Positions 43,022 through 52,152 of a stretch of DNA of 64,000 nucleotides are shown here, in pieces; within the stretch, counting starts at the first letter, position 1; each line of letters starts with the position of its first letter. Source of the stretch: VAZQ01 sp963763365 (GTDB taxonomy: Bacteria; Pseudomonadota; Alphaproteobacteria; Rhizobiales; Xanthobacteraceae). Where the stretch lies: contig CAVXOE010000020.1 in assembly GCA_963763365.1 (NCBI GenBank), positions 183,777-247,776 on the forward strand. Direction: 5' to 3'. Below the pieces are notes generated by a model. The model did not search any database, was not told the origin of the DNA, and saw only the letters and a list, made by a program, of their open reading frames with translations. The translations under genes were made by a program, and so were the position numbers.

Positions 43022-45022
43022 CTAACTCGCCAAGCGGCGGGTGGTTTCCTGGTGTCCGAAGCCGTCCGGCTTCAGCGATGGCGCAACGGCAGAATCGCTC
43101 GCCTGATCTTCGTCCGCGTTCAACGCAGGCGAACTCTGTCCAGAGCCGCGCGGCCGGAAGAAAGCAATTCGCTTGTCTTCAGCCATCGCCCTGGCTTGGC
43201 GTTCGAGCGTCTTGGCGGTCGCGGCGTTTTCCTCGACCTGCGCGGAATTGCGCTGCGTGATCTCGTCGAGCTGCGTCAGGGCGGTGGTGATCTGTTCGAG
43301 GCCCGTCGACTGCTCGGCGCTCGCGCCGGCGATCTCGGCGACGACCTCGTTCACCTTGCGGATCGATTCGACGATCTCGCTGAGCGCCGCGCCGGCGCTG
43401 TTCACCAGTTCGACGCCTTGTTTGACCTGGTTGGTGCTGTTGTTGATGAGACTGTTGATGTCCTTGGCGGCCTGCGAGGAGCGCTGCGCCAGGCTGCGCA
43501 CCTCCGACGCCACCACCGCGAAGCCGCGACCGGCCTCGCCGGCGCGAGCGGCCTCCACCGCGGCATTGAGCGCGAGCAGATTGGTCTGCCGGGCGATCTC
43601 GTCGATGATGCCGATGATGTCGCAGATCTTGCGCGACGAATCCTCGATCCGCGCCATCGCCTCGACCGTCCGGCTGACGATTTCGCCGCCGCGATCGGCG
43701 ACCTTGCGGGTGCTGGTGGTGAGTTCGTTGGCCTGCCTGGCGTTCTCCGCGCTCTTCTTGACCGTCGCGGTGATCTGCTCCATCGAGGCGGAGGTCTCTT
43801 CCAAGCTTGCGGCCTGCTCTTCGGTGCGCTGGGAGAGATCGGTCGTGGCGTTGGAAATCTCGGCGGCGGCGTTGGTGACTTCGGTGGTCGACAGCTTGAT
43901 CGTCGTAATGGTGGCGCCGAACCGCTCCACGATCAAATCGGCCGCCGCGGAAATCTGACCGACCTCGTCCTTGCGGCCGAGTCCCGGCAACGAGACGTTG
44001 AAATCGCCCTCCGAGAGCTTTTTCAGCTCGGGGACGAGCGCGGCCACGGGCTTCGAGATGCTGCGGCCGATGAACCAGGCAAGAAATGCAACCAACAGGC
44101 CGATCATGAGGATCGCGCCGGCGATGATCTGCATCGTCCTGGCGCGATGGTTCGCGATCGACTCTTCGGTCTCCGCGGCCATCGCCGCGACGGCGCCTTG
44201 CAGGGTTTCGATCTGCGGCTCCAGCTTCGCGAAAATCTCGGACAGGGACTTCTGCGCGGCAGCGGACTTCTGCGAACCGTCAACGTAGGCTTGGAAATCA
44301 CGCTGGTAGGCCGAAAGCTTTCCCGCGATGTCGCTCTTGTCCCCCGGAGAAAGATCGGCAGTCGCCAGGACCTTCTGGAATTCATCGACGCTCTTGTCGA
44401 ACGCCGCAAGGTAACGAACATCGCGGCGGAGCATGAAGTCCTTCTCGTGGCGACGCAGCGTCAGCATGATCACTGCCAGCCGCAGCTCGTTGCGCTCCTT
44501 GAGCTTGGTCTCGATCGCGTGAACCGAGGAGCGCAACGATCCTTCCAGCCCGGCTTCCGGATTGAGGCCGAGCTTGACGTTGGACTCCGCAAGCGTGGCA
44601 AAGGTTTTCGCGTAGGTCCCCAGGCCGTCTCGTATTGCCGCTGATCGCTTCGCAAGATCGGCCCGCTTGATATCGACCAACCGGGTGCTCATGGATTCGA
44701 TGTTCTTGCGCGCCGCCTCCACTGACGTGTTCTGCGCCTTGACGTATTTCTGGTCTCGGCGGAGCAGGAAATCCTTCTCGGCACGGCGCGCTTGCAGCAT
44801 TTCGTTCAGCACATCCGATTGCAGCCTCCCAATCGAGGCGACTTCATCGGCGAGCTGTTGCCGGGCCGACTGCAACGTCGTGGCGACGAAATAGACGCCG
44901 CCGACAAGCATGAGGCCCAGAAGTCCGACGCCCCCGACAATGGCGGTCTTCGTGCTGATCTTCAGGTTGGCGAGGAAACTCGCGCGACCGCGCGATTGCT
45001 CTACCGACGGAAGCGGATGCAT
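43022..45022 (-). CDS. Methyl-accepting chemotaxis protein with HBM sensor domain
   Basis: 666 residues. TM1 at about 24-46 (AIVGGVGLLGLMLVGGVYFV), TM2 at about 306-328 (IIAGAILMIGLLVAFLAWFI). The periplasmic part contains two copies of a similar block, MLQARRAEKDFLLRRDQKYV and MLTLRRHEKDFMLRRDVRYL, the hallmark of the helical bimodular (HBM) sensor that binds organic acids or amines in other bacteria. A HAMP domain follows (ISKPVAALVPELKKLSEGDF). The signalling hairpin is IDEIARQTNLLALNAAVEAA, RAGEAGRGFAVVASEVRSLA. There is no C-terminal CheR pentapeptide. It links taxis to metabolite uptake; the ligand is unknown. Confidence 0.93.
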   Translation of the reverse strand: MHPLPSVEQSRGRASFLANLKISTKTAIVGGVGLLGLMLVGGVYFVATTLQSARQQLADEVASIGRLQSDVLNEMLQARRAEKDFLLRRDQKYVKAQNTSVEAARKNIESMSTRLVDIKRADLAKRSAAIRDGLGTYAKTFATLAESNVKLGLNPEAGLEGSLRSSVHAIETKLKERNELRLAVIMLTLRRHEKDFMLRRDVRYLAAFDKSVDEFQKVLATADLSPGDKSDIAGKLSAYQRDFQAYVDGSQKSAAAQKSLSEIFAKLEPQIETLQGAVAAMAAETEESIANHRARTMQIIAGAILMIGLLVAFLAWFIGRSISKPVAALVPELKKLSEGDFNVSLPGLGRKDEVGQISAAADLIVERFGATITTIKLSTTEVTNAAAEISNATTDLSQRTEEQAASLEETSASMEQITATVKKSAENARQANELTTSTRKVADRGGEIVSRTVEAMARIEDSSRKICDIIGIIDEIARQTNLLALNAAVEAARAGEAGRGFAVVASEVRSLAQRSSQAAKDINSLINNSTNQVKQGVELVNSAGAALSEIVESIRKVNEVVAEIAGASAEQSTGLEQITTALTQLDEITQRNSAQVEENAATAKTLERQARAMAEDKRIAFFRPRGSGQSSPALNADEDQASDSAVAPSLKPDGFGHQETTRRLAS

Positions 45023-45329
45023 GAGAGGGACCCCGGCCGTATCCGACTGGTTGCCCTGGCTGGATGGCCAGCGCTTGAAGAAAGGGCATGGCAGTCGCAC
45101 CCAGGACCCGGCCGATAGCATTGTTCCAATTTTACTAATATTTTATATACCGGAGGAAAATGTTACCGGTCCGGACCCGCACGGATTGTGCGCGGTTGAG
45201 CCGCATAGACCGCCGAAGGCCGGTTACATTTCACTCCTATATTCGTTCCCGGCGCCGCACCGGCCTTGGCTTGGCCACACCCGCGGCTAGACATCTCTCA
45301 TCCTTCAACTGTCGAGCCCAATCCCAAAC
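45023..45329. other. Divergent intergenic region
   Basis: 307 bases between the chemoreceptor (minus) and the M3 peptidase (plus). An AT-rich patch at about 45121-45152 reads TATATAAAATATTAGTAAAA on the minus strand and is the probable chemoreceptor promoter. No gene-like frame. Confidence 0.5.
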
Positions 45330-47190
45330 ATGCCCGCATCAGCCAAGCGCTCCGCCGCCAAGAAATCCGCCGCAAAATCGCCCGCAAAGACCGCCCACAA
45401 GCCCGCCGCGAAAAGCGCGCTCGGCAAGCTGCCGGAGTGGAATCTCGCCGATCTCTATGCCGGGATCGACGACCCGCGGGTCAAGACGGATCTCGACCGC
45501 GGCGACGCCGAGTTCGATCGCCTTCGAGCAGGCCTACAAGGGCAAGCTCTCGGCGCTGGCCGACGGACCGGGTGCCGGGACGGCGTTCGTCGAGGCGGTG
45601 AAACGCTATGAGGCGCTCGGCGATCTGCTCGGGCGGATCGGTTCGTTCGCAGGACTCGTCCAGGCCGGCGACACGCTCGATCCCAAGCGCGCGAAGTTCT
45701 ACGGCGACGTCAACGAACGCATCACCGCCGTCTATACGCACCTACTGTTCTTCGAGCTGGAGCTGAACCGCCTCGACGACCAGAAGCTCGAAGCCGCCAT
45801 GGCGGATCCGGCGCTCGGCCATTACCGGCCGTGGCTCGAGGACATCCGCAAGGAGAAGCCTTATCAGCTCGAGGACCGCATCGAGGAACTGTTCCACGAG
45901 AAGTCGGTGACGACCTACTCGGCCTGGAACCGGCTGTTCGACGAGACCATCGCGGGCCTGCGCTTCAAGGTGAAGGGCAAGGAGCTGGCGATCGAGCCGA
46001 CACTGAACCTGATGCAGGACACGAAGGCCGACACCCGCAAGGCGGCGTCGGAGGCGCTCGCCAAGACCTTCAAGGGACACCTGCGCACCTTCGCGCTGAT
46101 CACCAATACGCTCGCCAAAGACAAGGAAATCTCCGACCGCTGGCGCGGCTTCAGCGACGTGGCGGCCGCGCGCCATCTCGCCAACCGCGTAGAACCCGAG
46201 GTGGTGGACGCGCTGGTCGCGGCGGTCCACGCCGCCTATCCGAAACTCTCGCATCGCTACTATGCACTGAAAGCGAAATGGTTCGGCAAGAAGCGGCTGC
46301 CGCACTGGGACCGTAACGCGCCGCTGCCCAAAGTCGAGGCCCGCACCATCAACTGGTCCGAAGCGCAAGCCACCGTGTTGACCGCCTATGGCGCCTTCTC
46401 GCCGAAGATGGCGTCGATCGCCGAGCGCTTCTTCGAGCACAACTGGATCGACGCGCCGGTGCGGCCCGGCAAGGCGCCAGGCGCCTTCGCGCACCCGACC
46501 GTGCCGTCCGCGCACCCGTACGTGCTGCTCAATTACCAGGGCAAGCCGCGCGACGTGATGACGCTCGCGCATGAGCTCGGCCACGGCGTGCACCAGGTGC
46601 TGGCGGCGCCGAACGGCGCGCTGATGGCCCCTACCCCGCTGACGCTCGCCGAGACCGCGAGCGTGTTCGGCGAGATGCTGACGTTCCGCAAGCTCCTCGC
46701 CAACGCCGAACCGAAGCAGCGCAAGGCGATGCTCGCCTCCAAGGTGGAGGACATGATCAACACGGTGGTGCGGCAGATCGCGTTCTATACGTTCGAGCGC
46801 AAGCTCCACGCCGAGCGCCGGAACGGCGAACTCACCGCCGACAAGATCTGCGAACTATGGATGGCGGTGCAGGGCGAGAGCCTCGGCCCCGCGATCGAGC
46901 TCAAGCCCGGCTACGAGACCTTCTGGGCCTATATCCCGCACTTCGTGCACTCGCCGTTCTACGTGTATGCGTACGCGTTCGGCGACTGCCTGGTGAACTC
47001 GCTCTACGCCGTCTACGAGCACTCGGCCGACGGGTTCGCCGAGCGCTACCTCGCGATGCTCTCGGCCGGCGGCACCAAGCACCACACTGAGTTGCTGGCT
47101 CCGTTTGGGCTTGACGCCCGCGACCCCAAGTTCTGGCAGGGCGGCCTCGGCGTGATCGAGCGGATGATCGGGGAGCTGGAAACGCTTTAA
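45330..47190 (+). pseudogene. M3-family oligoendopeptidase (PepF-like), one frameshift near the N-terminus
   Basis: The N-terminal frame starts MPASAKRSAAKKSAAKSPAK (Lys/Ala-rich leader) and continues LPEWNLADLYAGIDDPRVKT to DRGDAE. It then shifts, and the next frame continues SIAFEQAYKGKLSALADGPG to the stop. Deleting one T near 45511-45513 yields an intact protein of about 619 residues. The zinc site is MTLAHELGHGVHQVLAAPNG (HExGH), with the third ligand in LAETASVFGEMLTFRKLL. It is a cytoplasmic zinc oligopeptidase. Everything else is conserved, so the shift may be a sequence error. Confidence 0.88.
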
Positions 47191-47191
47191 T

Positions 47192-47239
47192 TTGCGGCTA
47201 TTTATGTCAGTAAAACAATTGTTGAACGGATAGCCGCAA
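47192..47239. promoter_or_regulatory. Long inverted repeat upstream of the antitoxin gene
   Basis: TTGCGGCTAT (47192-47201) pairs with ATAGCCGCAA (47230-47239). A perfect 10-bp palindrome AACAATTGTT (47214-47223) lies inside the loop. It starts just after the M3 peptidase stop, so it may end that transcript or form part of the toxin-antitoxin operator. Confidence 0.55.
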
Positions 47240-47242
47240 CCT

Positions 47243-47260
47243 GTTATACATTTGTATAAC
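47243..47260. promoter_or_regulatory. Candidate operator of the antitoxin-Doc operon
   Basis: GTTATACA-TT-TGTATAAC, a perfect 8-bp inverted repeat with a 2-base spacer, 52 bases before the antitoxin start codon. Antitoxins of this type autorepress by binding such palindromes; TATAC/GTATA is AbrB-like. The overlap with a -10-like TATACA would block transcription. Confidence 0.7.
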
Positions 47261-47311
47261 CGCGTGAGAACTGGCGGGGTGAGAACGTCCGGGCGAAAAG
47301 GAGTTGCGGGC

Positions 47312-47536
47312 TTGAAAATCGAAATCAAGAAGATCGGCAATTCCGACGGCCTTATTCTCCCCCGTGAATTGATGCAGCGCCTTGACCTCAAGCGCGGCCA
47401 GCAATTGCACATCGTCGAATTGGCCGGCGGTGGTTTCCAAGTGCTGCCGTATGATCCCGATTTCGAGAAGACGATCGATATCGCGGATGAGATCATGGAC
47501 GAGTATCGCGACACGCTCTCCGCATTAGCAAAATGA
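47312..47536 (+). CDS. AbrB/MazE-type antitoxin, 74 aa
   Basis: Starts at TTG 47312 (AAGGAG eight bases upstream), giving MKIEIKKIGNSDGLILPREL, MQRLDLKRGQQLHIVELAGG. This is the SpoVT/AbrB swapped-hairpin DNA-binding fold. The C-terminal half (FEKTIDIADEIMDEYRDTLS) is acidic and would wrap around the toxin. An earlier TTG at 47252 lies inside the operator palindrome and is unlikely. It forms a two-gene operon with the Doc toxin, 12 bases apart. Confidence 0.88.
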   Translation: MKIEIKKIGNSDGLILPRELMQRLDLKRGQQLHIVELAGGGFQVLPYDPDFEKTIDIADEIMDEYRDTLSALAK

Positions 47537-47548
47537 ACGATCCGCCCG

Positions 47549-47944
47549 ATGACAGATGCAGAGGCGCCGGCGTGGGTGACCTACGAGCAGGTCATTGCCA
47601 TTCACAGCCGACAGTTACGACGCTTTGGCGGCGCGCCGGGCCTGCGCGACGAAGGCATGCTGCAGTCCGCGCTCGAGCGGCCCATTAACAAGTGGCACTA
47701 TGAACAGGCTTCATTGGCGGAACTTGCCGCTGCCTACGCCTTCGGCCTCGCCAAGAATCACGCGTTCGTCGACGGCAATAAACGCGTTGCCTTCATGACG
47801 ATGATGACATTCCTCCGCAAGAATAGCGTGCGGTTCGCACCTTCCCAACCCCACGCAACCGCAATGATGATTTCGCTCGCCGCCGGCGAGGTCAGCGAGG
47901 AAAGCCTCGCACGCTGGATCAGGGACAATTGGCCCGCGGCGTGA
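47549..47944 (+). CDS. doc: Doc-type toxin (Fic fold)
   Basis: 131 residues. VIAIHSRQLRRFGGAPGLRD at the start and the Fic core NHAFVDGNKRVAFMTMMTFL (HxFx(D/A)GNK(R)) are the Doc signature. Doc toxins phosphorylate elongation factor Tu and stop translation. The catalytic His and the Asp-Gly-Asn-Lys residues are all present, so it should be active and be neutralised by the adjacent antitoxin. It ends 19 bases before the ABC1 kinase gene on the same strand. Confidence 0.92.
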   Translation: MTDAEAPAWVTYEQVIAIHSRQLRRFGGAPGLRDEGMLQSALERPINKWHYEQASLAELAAAYAFGLAKNHAFVDGNKRVAFMTMMTFLRKNSVRFAPSQPHATAMMISLAAGEVSEESLARWIRDNWPAA

Positions 47945-47963
47945 ACATGCCTATCTTCACTCC

Positions 47964-49346
47964 ATGAGCCCCACCGACCGCGAAGCCAACCGATTCTCCG
48001 CCCGCGCGGCGCGCTATGCGCGCGTCGGCGCCAATGTAGGCGGCGTCGCGGCGCGCATCGCCGGCTCACGGCTGTTCGGCTTCAATCTCGACCGCGGCCG
48101 CAGCGCGATGGAACTTGCGGCGGCGCTTGGCGGCCTCAAAGGGCCGATCATGAAGGTGGCGCAGCTCATGGCCACGATCCCGGACGCGCTCCCTGCCGAA
48201 TACGCCACCGAACTGATGAAGCTGCAGAGTCAGGCGCCGCCGATGGGCTGGGCCTTCGTCAAGCGGCGCATGGCGGCTGAGCTCGGGCCGCAATGGCAGG
48301 AGAAATTCGCGAGCTTCGAGCACCATCCCGCCGCCGCAGCATCGCTCGGCCAAGTGCATCGCGGGCTTTCGCATGACGGCGCCGAGCTCGCCTGCAAGCT
48401 GCAATATCCCGATATGCAGTCGGCGGTCGAAGCCGACCTGAAGCAGCTCAAGTTGATCTTCGCCATCCATCGCCGCATGGACCCGGTGATCGACACCACC
48501 GAGATCGCCAAGGAGATCGGCGCGCGCATCCGCGAGGAGCTCGACTATCGCCGCGAGGCGAAGCACGTCGAACTCTATCGCATCATGCTCGACGGCATCG
48601 ACGAGATCCGCGTCCCCAAGGTGTGGCCGGCGCTGTCGACCGGGCGGCTCCTCACGCTCGACTGGCTCGAAGGCAATCGTCTCCTCGATCACAGGAAGGA
48701 CGATCTCGCCACCCGCAACCGCATCGGCAAGGCGATGTTCACTGCCTGGTGGTGGAGCTTCAGCCGTTTCGGCGTGATTCATGGCGATCCGCACCTCGGC
48801 AACTACAGCGTCTTCGCCGAAGGAAGCGGCAGTCGCCGTAAGCCCGCCGGCATCAACCTGCTCGACTATGGCTGCATCCGCATCTTCCCGCCGAAATTCG
48901 TCGGCGGCGTGGTCGATCTCTATAACGGCCTGCGCACCGGCGATCACGACCTCGTCGTGCACGCCTACGAGACCTGGGGCTTCAAGCGGCTTTCGCGCGA
49001 ATTGATCGACATCCTCAACATCTGGGCGCGCTTCATCTACGGGCCGCTGCTCGAAGACCGCGTGCGCACCTTGGCCGACGGCGTGAAGCCCGGCGAATAC
49101 GGCCGGCGCGAAGCATTCCGGGTGCACCAGGCCCTCAAGCAGCGCGGTCCGGTGACGGTGCCGCGCGAATTCGTGTTCATGGATCGCGCCGCCATCGGGC
49201 TCGGCGCCGTGTTCCTGCATCTCGGAGCGGAGTTGAATTTCCACCAGCTGTTCGACGAGGCGATGGGCGATTTTTCCATCGCGCAGGTGACGAAGCGGCA
49301 GAACGAGGCACTCGCCGCCGTCGGGCTCGATGAACAGACGACATGA
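47964..49346 (+). CDS. ABC1/AarF (UbiB-like) atypical kinase
   Basis: 460 residues. N-terminal extension with GGLKGPIMKVAQLMATIPDA (the KxGQ-type motif, here KVAQ), ALASLGQVHRGL-type block (HPAAAASLGQVHRGLSHDGA), ACKLQYPDM (catalytic Lys), VIHGDPHLGNYSV (HGDxHxGN catalytic loop) and INLLDYGCIR (DYG in place of DFG). Family members act in ubiquinone biosynthesis or lipid homeostasis as ATPases. The KxGQ glycine is replaced by Ala, which in UbiB changes nucleotide preference. The C-terminal part lacks the two membrane helices of UbiB. Its own promoter is not evident; readthrough from the Doc gene is possible. Confidence 0.9.
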   Translation: MSPTDREANRFSARAARYARVGANVGGVAARIAGSRLFGFNLDRGRSAMELAAALGGLKGPIMKVAQLMATIPDALPAEYATELMKLQSQAPPMGWAFVKRRMAAELGPQWQEKFASFEHHPAAAASLGQVHRGLSHDGAELACKLQYPDMQSAVEADLKQLKLIFAIHRRMDPVIDTTEIAKEIGARIREELDYRREAKHVELYRIMLDGIDEIRVPKVWPALSTGRLLTLDWLEGNRLLDHRKDDLATRNRIGKAMFTAWWWSFSRFGVIHGDPHLGNYSVFAEGSGSRRKPAGINLLDYGCIRIFPPKFVGGVVDLYNGLRTGDHDLVVHAYETWGFKRLSRELIDILNIWARFIYGPLLEDRVRTLADGVKPGEYGRREAFRVHQALKQRGPVTVPREFVFMDRAAIGLGAVFLHLGAELNFHQLFDEAMGDFSIAQVTKRQNEALAAVGLDEQTT

Positions 49347-49389
49347 CGAGGTGGCAACGGCGGCGGACAGCCGGGAACAGCGGAAGGCT

Positions 49390-49441
49390 TTGACCGAGCA
49401 TCATATTTCATGATATAGATTACAATAGTTGACATTTGTAA
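49390..49441 (+). promoter_or_regulatory. Promoter with TetR-type operator before the aldo/keto reductase
   Basis: TTGACC (49390) and TATAGA (49414), 18 bases apart, form a good sigma70 promoter. Directly after it TTACAA (49420-49425) and TTGTAA (49436-49441) form an inverted repeat with a 10-base spacer that would cover the start of transcription. A TetR gene is the second gene of the operon, so autorepression at this site is likely. Confidence 0.6.
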
Positions 49442-49487
49442 CTTGTTGCGCAATCCTGCTCCCAGAAGGTGTCATGGGAGCTTGGTC

Positions 49488-50480
49488 ATGAAACAGATAA
49501 GTCTTGGACAAACCGGTCCGGTGGTCTCCTCCGTCGGCCTCGGCTGCTTGGCCATGTCCGACCTCTACGGACCCGCCGACGCCGACGAAAGCGCGGCCAC
49601 GATTCGGGCCGCGCTCGATGCCGGCGTCACGCTGCTCGACACCGGCGATTTCTACGGCATGGGCCACAACGAAATGCTGATCGCCGCCACGCTGCGCGAT
49701 GTGCCGCGCGAGCGCTATCTGCTGAGCGTCAAGTTCGGCGCACAGCGTAGCCCGGACGGGCAATTTCTCGGCTTCGATCTTCGCCCCAATGCGATCAAGA
49801 CGGCGCTCGCCTATTCGCTCAAGCGGCTCGGCACGGACTACATCGACATCTACCGTCCCTCCCGTCTCGATCCGGCGGTGCCGATCGAGGACGTGGTCGG
49901 CACGCTGGGTGAACTCGTGAAGGCCGGTCATGTCCGCCACATCGGCCTGTCGGAGGTCGGCGTCGAGACCATCCGCCGCGCCCACGCAACGCACCCGATC
50001 TGCGACCTTCAGATCGAGTACTCGCTCATGAGCCGAAACGTCGAGGCGGACATCCTGCCGGCGCTGCGCCAACTCGGGATCGGGCTGACGGCTTATGGCA
50101 TCCTGTCGCGGGGATTGATCGGTGGTGCGGGCAAGGCGACCGGCGGGTTCCGGCAGCATCTGCCCCGGTTTCAGGGCGAGAACCTGAAGCGCAATCTCGC
50201 GCTGGTGGAGGCACTGGAGGTGATCGCCCGCGATAAAGGCGCGACCGTCTCGCAGCTTGCGACCGCGTGGGTCATGTCGCGCGGCGACGATATCGTCCCG
50301 CTCATCGGCGCGCGCCGTCGCACGCAGCTCGCCGATAGCCTCGCGGCCTTGGCACTCACACTGGATGAGACCGACCTTGCGCGAATTGAGGCGGCGATCC
50401 CGGCGTCCCAGGTGGCCGGCGACCGCTATCCCGCGCAGTTCATGACGACGCTCGACAGCGAACGGCGAATGGCGTCATAA
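49488..50480 (+). CDS. Aldo/keto reductase, atypical active site
   Basis: 330 residues. It starts MKQISLGQTGPVVSSVGLGC, with Asp51 and Tyr56 in TLLDTGDFYGMGHNEM and Lys82 in YLLSVKFGA. The fourth catalytic residue, normally His in a QxHR block, is replaced: the segment reads DYIDIYRPSRLDPAVP. HIGLSEVG, and GARRRTQLADSLAALALTLD for NADPH binding, are normal. Activity may be altered. GGAGCTTGGTC precedes the ATG. The TetR-type regulator gene starts 6 bases after the stop. Confidence 0.9.
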   Translation: MKQISLGQTGPVVSSVGLGCLAMSDLYGPADADESAATIRAALDAGVTLLDTGDFYGMGHNEMLIAATLRDVPRERYLLSVKFGAQRSPDGQFLGFDLRPNAIKTALAYSLKRLGTDYIDIYRPSRLDPAVPIEDVVGTLGELVKAGHVRHIGLSEVGVETIRRAHATHPICDLQIEYSLMSRNVEADILPALRQLGIGLTAYGILSRGLIGGAGKATGGFRQHLPRFQGENLKRNLALVEALEVIARDKGATVSQLATAWVMSRGDDIVPLIGARRRTQLADSLAALALTLDETDLARIEAAIPASQVAGDRYPAQFMTTLDSERRMAS

Positions 50481-50486
50481 GAAGGG

Positions 50487-51104
50487 ATGGCGCAGGCACG
50501 GCGGCGGCTTTCTCCGGGCAAGAGCGAACCGAGCGATGCGCGCACGCGCATTCTCGACGCCGCCGTCGACCAGCTTCGCCGGCACGGTCCGGCAAAGACC
50601 GGCGTGGTCGACGTGGCACGCGCGCTGGGCATCAGCCATGCGGCGGTCTACCGCTACTTCGCCAGCAAGGATGAGCTGTTCGATGCCGTTGCCGAGCGAT
50701 GGCTGACCGCGGTCTCATTGCAACTGGAGTCCGTCGCGGCCCGGCGCAGCAGCGCCGTCAAGCGCCTGGACGCCTGGTTGACCGAGCTGTTTGCGATCAA
50801 GCGGCGCAAGGTCACCGACGACCGCGAGCTGTTCGAGACTTACCGTGCGATTGCGGAAGCGGCGCGTGACGTGGTGGCGACCCATGTAGCGGAACTGCAC
50901 CGGCAGGCCAGCACCATCATCGCCGACGGCATCGCCAGCAAGGAGTTTCGCGTCAAGAACGCCGATGAGGCGGCGGCCACGGTCCTCGATGCGACCGCGC
51001 GCTTCCTTCATCCCCACCTCTTGCTCGAACGGCCGCGCGATCCAGAGGCCGAGCGCCGGGTCATCCGCCTGGTGCTCGCTGGACTTTCAGCCGGCGATAT
51101 TTGA
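50487..51104 (+). CDS. TetR-family transcriptional regulator
   Basis: 205 residues. N-terminal helix-turn-helix DARTRILDAAVDQLRRHGPA followed by VVDVARALGISHAAVYRYFA SKDELFDAVAERW, the TetR consensus. The C-terminal ligand domain is helical (LFETYRAIAEAARDVVATHV). With only 6 bases after the aldo/keto reductase gene, the two are co-transcribed. The inverted repeat at 49420-49441 is the likely operator. The inducer is probably a reactive carbonyl or related compound (inference). Confidence 0.9.
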   Translation: MAQARRRLSPGKSEPSDARTRILDAAVDQLRRHGPAKTGVVDVARALGISHAAVYRYFASKDELFDAVAERWLTAVSLQLESVAARRSSAVKRLDAWLTELFAIKRRKVTDDRELFETYRAIAEAARDVVATHVAELHRQASTIIADGIASKEFRVKNADEAAATVLDATARFLHPHLLLERPRDPEAERRVIRLVLAGLSAGDI

Positions 51105-51299
51105 CGGCGAATCGCAACTCCCGCCGTCCGCGTTGCCCGGCACACATCCCCCATAAGACAACAGGCCCGCGTCACAACCCGTCTCGGACCACCGAGGCGT
51201 TGGCGCAGGTGGGACTGGACCAGGCAGAATGATCCCGCCACACTCCGTGCATTCGTTTCCGCCGCATAAAGCCCGGCGAGAATCGGTACCGGAGAGATC

Positions 51300-52031
51300 A
51301 TGATCGGGCGGGCATTCGGACTGGCGCTGCTGTGCCTCTCACTGCCGCTGCCGTGCGCGGGAGCCGAACAACTGCGGGTCGCTCATAACAATCTGCTGCC
51401 GCCCTTTGCGGAGTTGAGGGAGGGCAGGACGGTCGGATTGGTTGTCGACATTTTCCGCGCCGCTGCGGAGCGGTCCGGATACACGGTGGAGTTCGTGCCC
51501 GTTCCGCTCGAGCAGATGGAATCGGCGCTGAAGGACGGCCGCGCAACAGCCAGTATCCCGACTGCGGTCACGCCGGAACGCCGGGAGCGGTTGGATTTCA
51601 GCGATACGCTCCTGATGACGGGCGGCGCTCTTTATGTGCGCGTGCCCGACGCGACGCCGGAGAACCTTCAGTCGCTCGCCGGCAAGACCGTGGTGACGCC
51701 CGGGACCGGCCCTCTCGCCGCCTTCATTCGAAAGACCGCTCCGGCGGTAAAGCTTGTCGTGACCGACGACTATGAGACGAGCCTTGCCCGGCTGGCGAGC
51801 GGGGAGGTCGATGCGGCGGCGTTGAACTATCAGGCGGGCGCGCTCCTCGCCGCGAGGCTGCATCCCGGCAAACTGACCATGCCGCGAACGATGTTCCTCG
51901 AACTGCCGTTCGGCGCCGCGGTTCTCAAGGGCCAAAACGCCGACGTCCTGACCCGATTGAACGCCGGACTGGCCGCGATCCGCGCCGACGGCACCTGGGA
52001 CCGGATCAACAAGGGTTGGATGGGACAGTAG
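51300..52031 (+). CDS. SBP_bac_3-type periplasmic binding protein
   Basis: 243 residues. Signal MIGRAFGLALLCLSLPLPCA, cleavage near CAGA-EQ, then LRVAHNNLLPPFAELREGRT, VGLVVDIFRAAAERSGYTVE, ATASIPTAVTPERRERLDFS and LAGKTVVTPGTGPLAAFI. These are the blocks of polar-amino-acid-type binding proteins (PF00497). The C-terminal end LAAIRADGTWDRINKGWMGQ is also standard. No ABC permease is near, so it may feed a distant transporter. GGAGAGATC precedes the ATG. Confidence 0.9.
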   Translation: MIGRAFGLALLCLSLPLPCAGAEQLRVAHNNLLPPFAELREGRTVGLVVDIFRAAAERSGYTVEFVPVPLEQMESALKDGRATASIPTAVTPERRERLDFSDTLLMTGGALYVRVPDATPENLQSLAGKTVVTPGTGPLAAFIRKTAPAVKLVVTDDYETSLARLASGEVDAAALNYQAGALLAARLHPGKLTMPRTMFLELPFGAAVLKGQNADVLTRLNAGLAAIRADGTWDRINKGWMGQ

Positions 52032-52152
52032 TCTTGCGGCCGTCACGACACCCGTGGATGCTCGCCATTGTGCGCATCCTGCCGTTGCCCTGATGCGGCA
52101 TTTGCGCTAAGCCCCGCCCGCCGGGACTGAATTGAGCTGTCTGGAGGACTGA

